Below, in pieces: positions 55,301 to 64,000 of a stretch of 64,000 nucleotides of DNA. The notes below the pieces were generated by a model. It ran no database searches. It saw only the letters and a list, made by a program, of their open reading frames with translations, and was not told the origin of the DNA. A program made the translations under genes and the position numbers. The DNA comes from Macrostomum hystrix. Taxonomy: Eukaryota; Platyhelminthes; Macrostomidae. Every line of letters starts with the position of its first letter. Position 1 is the stretch's first letter. The stretch is from NCBI GenBank assembly GCA_950097015.1, contig CATNEN010000002.1, forward strand, positions 3,410,001 through 3,474,000, read 5' to 3'.

Positions 55301-57777
55301 GGTCATGAGTGATGTCATGAGTGAGGTCATGAGGGAGGTCATGAGTGAGGTCATGAGTGAGTTCATGAGTGAGGTTAGGAGTGAGGTCATGAGTGAGGTC
55401 ATGAGTGAGGTCATGAGTGAGGTCATGAGTGAGGTCATGAGTGAGTTCATGAGTGAGGTTAGGAGTGAGGTCATGAGTGAGGTTAGGAGTGAGGTCATGA
55501 GTGAGGTCATGAGTGAGGTCATGAGTGAGGTCATGAGTGAGGTCATGAGTGAGTTCATGAGTGAGGTCATGAGTGAGGTCATGACTGAGGTCATGAGTGA
55601 GGTCATGAGTGAGGTCATGAGTGAGGTCATGAGTGAGGTCATGACTGAGGTCATGAGTGAGGTCATGAGTGAGGTCATGAGTGAGGTCATGAGTGAGGTC
55701 ATGAGTGAGGTCATGAGTGAGGTCATGAGTGAGGTCATGAGTGAGTTCATGAGTGTGGTCATGAGCTCCAGACTCACATGTCCAGGATGTGCCGGAGGCT
55801 GTCCTGGAAGCTGGGTGCCTGGTCCGGCGGCAGCCAGAACTGGGGATAATAAGAGAAGGCCATGACGCTGCGCCCCGCCAGACCTGGGAGCACGAGGGTG
55901 TCATGGGATTTCTCCCATCGATGCAGGCTGCCGTTGGCCTCTCGGTAGAGCGAGAACATCAGGCCGCGCAGGGTTGAGTCGCCTAGAAAGACGACCTGCG
56001 GTCGGACCGGGGTTAGTTGCTAGGCTGATCAGTTTTGTGTCACTTCCCATTTGTAGGAATCCATTAGCTCATTGGTAGCGCAGCGTAAAAATTTATGATT
56101 CCCGGGAATATTTGATGACAATCTGATCTGGGGTCAGCGCCAACTCTTGCTTTACGACCCTGAGCAGAATTTATCTGTCTGCCCGGCTCTCCGATTATTG
56201 CGAGCTCCGAACTGAACTTTTTCATTTTATGAGGACAAGCTAGCAAGAATATGGACTTGGCAACATAGCTGCAATGGGCAGCATAGGCATCAACATCATT
56301 GTTCACTCGATAATTATCGGATCACGTTCCAGCTCATCTGAGCACACTAAAGTGCAGAGCGAACTTAAATACAATTGAGAGTAAGAGTACGTGAGCACAC
56401 TGCTCTGAATTTGAGTACAGTTGAGCGCATTTGAGCACACTACAACGAATTTTATTTTTTTTGAGCACTCTAGAGCACAGCTAGTTAAGAGTATTTGAGC
56501 ACTCTTGAGAACAGCTAGTTAAGAGTATTTGGGCACTCTTGAGAACAGCTAGTTAAGAGTATTTGAGCACTCTTGATAACAGCTAGTTAAGAGTATTTGA
56601 GCACTCTTGAGAACAGCTAGTTAAGAGTATTTGAGCACTCTTGAGAACAGCTAGTTAAGAGTATTTGGGCACTCTTGAGAACAGTTAGTTAAGAGTATTT
56701 GGGCACTCTTGAGAACAGCTAGTTAAGAGTATTTGGGCACTCTTGAGAACAGCTAGTTAAGAGTATTTGGGCACTCTTGAGAACAGCTAGTTAAGAGTAT
56801 TTGAGCACTCTTGAGAACAGCTAGTTAAGAGTATTTGGGCACTCTTGAGAACAGCTAGTTAAGAGTATTTGAGCACTCTTGAGAACAGCTAGTTAAGAGT
56901 ATTTGAGCACTCTTGAGAACAGCTAGTTATGAGTATTTGGGCACTCTTGAGAACAGCTAGTTAAGAGTATTTGAGCACTCTTGAGAACAGCTAGTTAAGA
57001 GTATTTGAGCACTCTTGAGAACAGCTAGTTAAGGGTATTTGGGCACTCTTGAGAAAAGCTAGTTAAGGGTATTTGAGCACTCTTGAGCACATTTGAGCTC
57101 AGACTCTGTGAAAGTTGAACTCATCCGACGATTTAAATCTCAACTAACCATGGCATAACTCATAGAATGGAAAACCTGATCCCTTGATGAATCTCTGAAC
57201 CATCCATCTCTGACTCACCCGAACTCCGTCCAGTCGCCGACGCAGCCTCCGCTGGTCCGGATGCTTCGCCCGACAGTCGGGGTGCCACCACCGTGCGAGT
57301 CGCCAGGCGCAGGTCTCCGGTGCGTCGCAGCTGGCGCAGGGAATCTGCCACCTGGCACCTGGAGATGGGCGGGACAGGCGGCTAGTTCTGGGGTGGCTGG
57401 AGTGACAGGCGGCTGGTTCTGGAGTGGCTGGAGTGACAGGCGGCTGGTTCTGGGGTAGCTGGAGTGACAGGCGGCTGGTTCTGGGGTGGCTGGAGTGACA
57501 GGCGGCTGGTTCTGGGGTGGCTGGAGTGACAGGCGGCTGGTTCTGGGGTGGCTGGAGTGACAGGCGGCTTGTTCTGGGGTGGCTGGAGTGACAGGCGGCT
57601 TGTTCTGGGGTGGCTGGAGTGACAGGCGGCTTGTTCTGGGGTGGCTGGAGTGACAGGCGGCTTGTTCTGGGGTGGCTGGAGTGACAGGCGGCTTGTTCTG
57701 GGGTGGCTGGAGTGACAGGCGGCTTGTACCGCCACCCCAGGCGGTAGATGGGGTGACATATGGACAGCCGGGAAGGC

Positions 57778-57814
<37 letters not shown>

Positions 57815-57937
57815 GTCATACAAACAGACAGACAGACAGACAGACAGTCAGACAGACAGACAGTCATACAAACAGACAGATAGACAGACAGAGAGACAGA
57901 CAGTCATACAAACAGACAGACAGACAGACAGACAGTC

Positions 57938-57976
<39 letters not shown>

Positions 57977-58033
57977 TAGAGAGACAGACAGACAGACAGT
58001 CATACAAACAGACAGACAGACAGACAGACAGTC

Positions 58034-58068
<35 letters not shown>

Positions 58069-58125
58069 TAGACAGACAGACAGACAGACAGTCATACAAG
58101 CAGACAGACAGACAGACAGACAGTC

Positions 58126-58168
<43 letters not shown>

Positions 58169-61100
58169 TAGAGAGACAGACCCTAATCTTCAGATCATAT
58201 TTCCTCCCCTCATGTCTCACATATCTGTTCGCCAACCTCGCAGGCCCATCATGTCATCCTTAGTATCAGTGGCATTAATTATTCCTTTTGATGTCATCAA
58301 CTAATAATATCTTTCTTCCGTGCGAAATCCCATATCATTTCAAGGACAGACTAATGACTGGGCTAATAAACTTCCAGACTACAAGGCTGTAGATTGCTTA
58401 GCAGCATGAATAATAATAGTAGATAAATGAATCTAGTATGATTGCGGATTTTTCATGGACTGAACAAAGTTGTACACAGACACTGCAAGCCAATGATGTA
58501 TGATGTGTATGATTCCTATTTAATTTAATTAACACTTTCGTTATACACATTTGCACAATGGTCTGTGCCACCGTTTGATTATAAGCAGCAGGCAGCACGT
58601 ACGAATTGGCATTTTGAAGTGGCCGATCCCACAACTTGCCATCGCTGTGGAAATCCCACAAGAGGCACTCACTGCAGGCACTGTATGTGCTTCTGATCTG
58701 GGCCAGCTCAAACTTGCTCGCGACAGAACAATGTCTCATTTCTACATGAAATACGACTGCTGAGTAATGGCCAGAAAGGCCAGGTGATTTCCTGTGACAG
58801 TGCTGTGTTTGCTTGACCCCCGCCCCGACCATCGACTGGGGCACTCAGCTTTTGGCTTTCCCCCAAAGCTTTCATTCTTTTTCATGGCTCGCTTTTTTTC
58901 ACTGAAAACCCACTAACCAGTTTCAGTTTTTTACTATTATTCGGCAAGGTCATTGTCGGCTTCTTTTGTTCCGACTGCGAGGTAGAGTTTTGATGTTTTC
59001 CTGGTCTCACTCTCAAATTTTCCTAATCATCCGGGGAACATTTTTACTTTTGTTGTATATTAGAAAAAGGAATAGTAAAAGTTCTCAATGTTTTGTTTTA
59101 CTGAGCAAGAAAGAGCGTGAAAGAAACACCGGAAATTCAGAATTACGTTTAGGATTTTAACAAATACACTGTACAGTTTCAAAGAAAGCAATAATAAAAA
59201 TTTTAAAGTAATTATATGAAACGCAATGGAATATAAAAACGAATATAACACCGGAAGAACGATGACGTAATTAAAACCGGAAAATCAAAGTAGCAGCACT
59301 ATAAATATTTGGGACTAGAGTTGCCAAAACAGCAACAATTTCTTTGCTTAGAAAGTAATTTCTAAAAACTCGTAACACCGGAAGTGCCAAGAATTTCTTA
59401 CCGCTGGCCAGTTGGCTGAGGTGGCAGTCGGGCAAGCTTCTTCGCACCCTCTGGTGCAGCCACTGCGGCCAGCTGAGCTGCTCAGTTGTTTCAGAGGCCA
59501 GTCCGCACTGCTCGCCCTGGCTGTGCACAAAGTCGCACTCCTGCATCCAATTTGGGAGAATAGCAAAATCTTACTTTTTGATTTTGAAGTAATGGGAAAG
59601 AAAAGACGTATCACATTTCCCTTCGCCATCCGTCATTGTGCAAGCGATCCCTGTCGTCAGTTTCAATGCCTGAAGGCTGGAGAGCGGAAGCCAGGCTCAA
59701 CTGGCCTCCTTCCCCAGGTAGAAAAGAGCAGGTAAAGATTGAGCTGGCGAAGCTGAGCGATCTCAAATACCCAATTTGCGATGCCGTTGCTGGAGCTGCT
59801 CGCAAGCAGTGATTAGCACCGTGCGGCACACAGGCCCCTACCCAATGCCCCCATCATCTCCATTCATTGTTGCCTTCATTTTTAATGGCCTTTTTCTTGC
59901 TAGATAAAGAGACGAGGAGGACGAAATGTGAACCTGAGATGCGGCACAGGGAGCTGCAAACGTTGAGCATTAGGCGAGAAATCTAAGGTGAGCAGTCTTT
60001 TGTTTGGCTTAGTTTAGGGAAATTTAGAATGTTCGCCAGTGATTGAGCTCATGATAAGCAGATCACGCAGCCAGGTGCATTGTAAACCCCAGTTTTACCT
60101 GCTACACACTGTGATCCATTCGTTACAATATTCGTTACTATTCTCTATCTATCGCGTTTGCTCATACATTAGCGATCTTTTATCGTTACTTTAAGAGAAA
60201 AAAGCGACTATTTAAGAAAAAAACGTTTTATTAGTATTAACGTGAAAGTGTACACTGGGTGACATTTGCCTGCGTACAGGGTAAAAATATTCTAATTAGG
60301 ATTAATTAGCAGCCCTTACCTGAATCAGCTGACAGACCCGGAGCTCGGCGGCCTCGTTGTGCGATTTCACCGACCTCAACTGCGGCCGAGCCAGTCGGCG
60401 AATGTGCAGCTGAATGCGCCGGCCGCTACCGACGCCGCCGCCTTTTCGAGTCGGCGAAGACACGGACTTCGGCCGGGCCAGAAATGTCAGGGAGTTCGGC
60501 CCCAGACCGAGCGAGAAGTTGGCCACGCTGTGATTCGAATGAGAAGCTGATTGGAAGACTGCACTCACCTTTTGACAAGACCCCTGTTTATATCCTCTCC
60601 CATCTGTTTAACTGGAAGTCACACCGGCTTATCCTGTTTATCTAAGAATTGCACCTGTTAATTCTGAAAACATACCTTTCTATCCATGAACTGCACCTAT
60701 TTATCCAGAAATCACACCAGTTTATCTAGGAATCACACCAGTTTTTCTAGGAATCACACCAGTTTATCTAGGAATCACACCAGTTTATCTAGGAATCAAA
60801 CCAGTTTTTCTAGGAATCAAACCAGTTTTTCTAGGAATCAAACCAGTTTTTCTAGGAATCACACCAGTTTTTCTAGGAATCAAACCAGTTTTTCTAGGAA
60901 TCACACCAGTTTATCCAGAAATCACACCAGTTTATCTATGAATTGTACCTGTTTATCTATGAATTGCACCTGTTTATCCAGAAACCACACCTGTTTATTT
61001 AAGAATCGCACCTATCTATCCACTCACCTAGTCTTCAAGTCGACATCGCCGTGACTCAGAAGGCAGTCAATCTCGCTGCCCTGAACAGGCAGAAATGTGA

Positions 61101-61169
61101 CCTCAACGTACAGGATATGAAACGGGGCCCTGAGCCTGTACGCATCCGATGGAGAGTCACTGGACCAGG
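52357..61169 (-). CDS. CPED1: CPED1-like protein, 3' eight exons (PC-esterase domain)
   Basis: Exons 5' to 3': 61028-61169, 60320-60527, 59402-59540, 58603-58671 (or to 58680), 57219-57358, 55778-55995, 54548-54652, 52357-52720 (stop). All phases agree, giving 461 codons. The product resembles cadherin-like and PC-esterase domain-containing protein 1: beta-rich segments (VANFSLGLGPNSLTFLARP), a Cys-rich stretch (IPCASCDAPETCAW), then the esterase. The esterase has VVFLGDSTLRGLMF (GDS serine at 55,975-55,977), SYYPQFWLPP, TAIVIGGAQWLTG, a His-containing VPGVTHRPLT and the near-terminal GKCACHFHTV. PC-esterase enzymes act on acylated carbohydrates in the secretory pathway; the substrate of CPED1 is not established. 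The fourth-listed exon is the least certain; it rests mainly on matching phase and a CGIGHFK motif. The signal peptide and N-terminal exons are not seen, so they lie beyond the right edge or in unrecognised exons after 61,170. NXPE-type esterases are the alternative. Confidence 0.75.
52830..53300. repeat. Purine-rich repeat in last CPED1 intron
   Basis: About 33 copies of a 13-15-bp unit (aggagacagggag) on the plus strand, all purine except one C per unit. Confidence 0.9.
53301..53752. other. Unassigned intron DNA
   Basis: Unique sequence between two purine-rich arrays in the last CPED1 intron; no exon is recognised. Confidence 0.4.
53755..54465. repeat. 20-26-bp purine-rich minisatellite in last CPED1 intron
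   Basis: About 33 copies of gaacagggtgagatagagag with indels of 2-4 bases (extra ag pairs, gaaagag versus gatagag). Confidence 0.92.
54755..55765. repeat. 12-bp satellite filling a CPED1 intron, with higher-order blocks
   Basis: About 84 copies of gaggtcatgagt, including taggag, tcatgac and ttcatg variants. A longer block with gaatgaggtcatgaggg, then aggtaggtcatg and gagtgggttcatg recurs near 54,870, 55,030 and 55,225. The array reaches to within about 15 bases of the donor at 55,777. Open frames on both strands (up to 383 codons) are periodicity artefacts. Confidence 0.95.
55996..56450. other. Unassigned intron DNA
   Basis: CPED1 intron sequence with no recognised exon. Loose gagcacact/gagtac elements near 56,340-56,450 lead into the array. 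Confidence 0.35.
56455..57095. repeat. 34-bp minisatellite in a CPED1 intron
   Basis: About 19 copies of a 34-bp unit (core gagaacagctagttaagagt, then atttgagcactctt), with an atttggg alternative. Confidence 0.94.
57365..57730. repeat. 31-bp minisatellite abutting a CPED1 exon
   Basis: About 12 copies of a 31-bp unit (core ggctggagtgacaggcggct, then ggttctggggt). The left half has ctggttctgg, the right half cttgttctgg. On the minus strand the array is the sequence immediately upstream of the acceptor at 57,359-57,362. Confidence 0.93.
57775..58180. repeat. (CAGA)n microsatellite with higher-order blocks
   Basis: cagacaga runs interrupted by cagtcatacaaacaga and cagatagagagacaga. The interruptions recur in fixed order at about 110-bp spacing, showing block duplication. 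Confidence 0.95.
58181..58600. other. CPED1 intron with SINE-A tail remnant
   Basis: At 58,453-58,475 tcatggactgaacaaagttg resembles the 3' core of SINE-A. Nothing else is recognised. Confidence 0.35.
58681..59401. other. CPED1 intron, unique DNA
   Basis: AT-rich and free of minisatellite; no further exon is recognised. Confidence 0.4.
59541..60319. other. CPED1 intron, unique DNA
   Basis: No array, exon or mobile element is recognised. Confidence 0.4.
60690..61010. repeat. 21-bp minisatellite in a CPED1 intron
   Basis: About 15 copies of a 21-bp unit (core accagtttatctaggaatc), with tttttc, atccagaa and ctatgaattg variants toward the edges. Confidence 0.93.
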
Positions 61170-62189
61170 CTGAAATTAATGGCAGCAGATCGTTTATTGA
61201 GATTGCGAACCTCATCGCTCTGAGCTGGCTGCTATGCGTTACTCAGCTTATTTTCACTAGAATTTTATGACTAAACGAGTTAACGACTTTGCGATATTTT
61301 GTCGGTTCTTGCGCACGGGAGGCCAATAAAAAGTGGATGTTTGTAGATATAAAAGTACAATTTTATTAAAATCCGATAAATTTTTTTTGATTAATCGATT
61401 CTGATGATAACATTCTGATAGGCAGTAAATAGACTTGAAGCCAATCATAATTGGAAGCATCTGTGACATCTACCCAACCTGCGCAGGTGACGGCTGGCTG
61501 CTAATTGAATTAAAAATCTTTTTAGTGCATTTCCAGAAGTGCCCACACCACACAACCATCCCTCCTTCATCTAGTTCCAGACAGAGAAGTCTGTGAGAGT
61601 CAAGGAGTGAGAATCTCACACTCCTCTGTGTGTGTGGGAGAAGTGTGAGTGCCATGTGAGCACTCGAAAACTTCTTTTTTAGACTAGTCAGGCCTCACAA
61701 GAAGATACAGAACAGCAGACTCATGAGGGCCTGGTGTACAAGTTCTGGCCCCCTCTCCCTACCCTTGCAGCCGCGACTGTCCCAGCTTTAATGGGGTTTT
61801 AGCCACCCGGCGGAATCCCCTTTGCAGGCCTCCTCTCGGCTTTCTATCACCCTCTCTTTCTACATTTTTCCCTTTGCCACCCCATTTCCTCTTTTATCCT
61901 CCACCTCACTCCACTCCCACGCTGAGGGAGTTCGTTTGTGTCCCAAGCGCTGGCCTTTGCGGATGTGACTCCCAGTAGGAAATGTGCGAGCACAGCAGGT
62001 TGGTTCTGTTCCCTGATTAATAAACTGGCGCCAACCATCTCAGTTTGGCTTTATAATAATTTGTTTAAATAAACTCGTCTTAACAAAATGTTCGCGAAAG
62101 CGATGATCGCATTGGCGTAACCACCAAGGCCCGTCAGATCGACTGAGTATTTGCGAGGCTTCTAATGACGATGAGAAAGTCAGGTCAGA
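61170..62189. other. Unassigned DNA upstream of the first visible CPED1 exon
   Basis: Probably CPED1 intron. Short open frames are present, but I cannot support an exon. Confidence 0.35.
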
Positions 62190-62275
62190 TGTGCTCACCT
62201 GGGTGACAAGCCTCCAAGACTTCCCTACGCGACTGCGCCCCATAATGAATATGGCACCCTGAACTGCTGATTCAG
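62190..62275 (-). mobile_element. SINE-B fragment
   Basis: gtgacaagcctccaagact and gactgcgccccataatgaat match the central part of SINE-B. No head is preserved. Confidence 0.55.
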
Positions 62276-64000
62276 TCATGGCAATGCTTCCTTTATTTTT
62301 AGCTGAGGCCTCCGCAGAGCCAGAGAGAAAAAGCGGCCTGACACCGACTTCCTGGAGGAGCCCGGCGGCTCAGAGGGGCGCAACAGCTGTCGCATCGATC
62401 CAGGGATTTATGGCAGTTCTTCCTTTGTCACTCGCTCCCTTTCACTACTTCCTCCTCTGTCTTCCATTTCCCGTGGTCTCGGCGCCTCGCGCATGCTGAG
62501 GTAATGCAATATAAGCACTCACTGGCCCCCGCTTACGTTTGCAATTCGATTTCTCATCAACAACAGCAGCGCTAGCATTCTAAGCGAAATTTCTGCCCCC
62601 CGTCTATTTCCGTTTGCTTCCATCAAATTTGCTTTTGCCACCTCCCCTCGACTCTCACCATGGAAGCCGCGCGCAAGGGGCCATCATCTCGCATATCCAC
62701 TCCCGCCCGCCCGTGTTTGCTGCCCGCTGCTCTCTCGGCCCGCTTATCCGCCCGACGACGCTTTCCATCATCGTGTCGCCCGATGGTTTGTGGGGCCGGG
62801 ACAGATACGGGGGATGCTTGAGCCGGGTCCCCCGTGTCATCTGCTGCTCGTCCCACCGCTTGGCTTGGCCTCCGAAACACGCACTCACACACACCACAGC
62901 ACTGCCCCAGCCGGCCCCACTAACTCATGTGCCGGGCTGCTCCTCGTTTCCGACCCACCCCCCTCCGGACTATATCAGCAGCCTCTTGGTCTGGTTTTTA
63001 TCCCCAATTCCTTCTAGTCTATCGCCTCGTTCCTCGCTGGCTCTTTTTTCGCCCGTCTCCTGCCTCAGCCCCTATCTCAAGGGGGGTGAAGAGGCCGGGA
63101 GTCAAATCCGGGGAGAGCCTCCATTTCTCATATCTCTTTCTCTCTCTCCGATGCCTCATCATCGAGACCTCGGAGCTCGGTGGGGAGCTGCTGTTGAAAC
63201 TGGGGTGAGGAGGTTGTAGGCAGGGAATGAGTTGCCCCCCGCCCCAACTCATACGGCATCTCAGCTTGGTGTCAACTTTCGGGGCAAGTGCAACGAGCAA
63301 ATCCAACAGTATGAAGCTGCTGCTGCTGCTGCTGCTTCGCGAACATGAACAAGTGGGCATGGGAAATTCCTACTGGTGCCTCCGGCTGCGGTAAGAAGAT
63401 CCACCAAGTGGTTGTTGTGAGGGGTGTAACCGTTTTCATGAATAAGCAATCGTGGGATCCTGACAAGACGTGCGCAAATATAGAAATCCAAAACAGTAGG
63501 CAGAACATTGCAGAGTTTATTATCAAAATATAGCTTTCACAAATTTCTCAATTGTTTGACGGTTGCTGGATAAACCTTTGAGAGCAAATCTCATTGAGTT
63601 CTCTGCGCGACCTGACAACTGCACCACCCACCTGCCCATCAGACGGACTGACAGTTGAACTTTTCTAATTGTTGGCAACTCCAAGCAACTGTTAACAACA
63701 GCAAATTCCTGCACTTTTATCGGCGGTGATGGACTTAGAGATTCAGAACACGAGAAAGATAGAACGAGGCGAGGGTCGGGACCCGGAATTGGCTATTTTC
63801 TTGTTCCGTCACGCAGCAGCGAAGGCTTTTTGAGTGAGTTGGCACAAGAGTGCAGCCAGGCGGGCTTGCAAAGTTGCCGCACGAGGAGGATTTTGACTTC
63901 GAATGATGCTGATGCTGTACTTGCAAAGACGTACTGGCTAGTCTCAACGTAGACTACGAAAGAAAAGTGCACGCACCCTATTCTTGCCAGTTCGCACCTG
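62276..64000. other. Unassigned DNA to the window end
   Basis: GC-richer at 62,600-63,250, with a short (gct)n microsatellite at 63,311-63,335. No exon, promoter or mobile element can be supported. Confidence 0.35.

Noticed and set aside
54753-55904. 383-, 333- and 266-codon ORFs
   Set aside because: Frames through the 12-bp intronic satellite of CPED1; only the short exon at 55,778-55,995 is credible, in one frame.
57160-57351. Other open frames across the CPED1 exon at 57,219-57,358
   Set aside because: Only the third frame leads in phase into the GDS exon and contains the Cys-rich and WHPDC motifs.
57672-58304. ORFs rich in Asp/Arg/Gln/Thr through the cagaca tract
   Set aside because: Microsatellite translation without a start context or homology.
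58398-58844. 148-codon minus-strand ORF as a CPED1 exon
   Set aside because: That frame does not match the phase of the neighbouring exons; a different frame (58,603-58,671) fits both junctions and was used.

Overview
This is a metazoan nuclear window: genes are split by GT-AG introns, it carries tRNA-derived SINEs, a 5'-truncated LINE and MITE-like elements, and tandem repeats fill about a third or more of it. Exons are GC- and alanine-rich, while intergenic DNA is AT-rich. A free-living flatworm or another lophotrochozoan would fit this style, but nothing in the window fixes the clade.

Layout. 1-18,400 has no gene I can support; it is a string of minisatellites (units of 4 to about 41 bp) with one truncated LINE (15,020-15,459) bounded by an 11-bp target-site duplication. 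18,543-23,403 (minus) is a 7-exon LENG8 / SAC3-GANP-family gene. 23,404-27,086 is the AT-rich gap between two head-to-head genes and holds two foldback/MITE-like elements. 27,087-35,705 (plus) is a 10-exon MUS81 structure-specific endonuclease gene. 37,044-38,349 and 40,879-44,170 (plus) are two 2-exon genes coding for charged, probably coiled-coil proteins that I do not recognise. 44,290-52,350 is SINE fragments, three arrays and unassigned DNA. 52,357-61,169 (minus) is the 3' part (8 exons) of a CPED1-like gene (PC-esterase domain); its 5' exons are not visible. 61,170-64,000 has no feature I can support.

The exon models were built by hand. In all four complete genes the splice phases agree across every junction and the coding lengths are multiples of three (LENG8 626 aa, MUS81 911 aa, unknown genes 285 and 306 aa); the CPED1 fragment is 461 codons in phase.

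The most unusual property is architectural. Nearly every long intron here is mainly one private minisatellite, each with a different unit. Several arrays reach the splice sites, and some units carry splice-acceptor-like sequence (MUS81 intron 3, intron 1 of the 37-kb gene) or include the donor junction (LENG8 intron 5). The genes themselves have no obvious shared pathway: mRNA processing (LENG8), DNA repair (MUS81), a secretory-pathway or cell-surface esterase-like protein (CPED1) and two unknowns.
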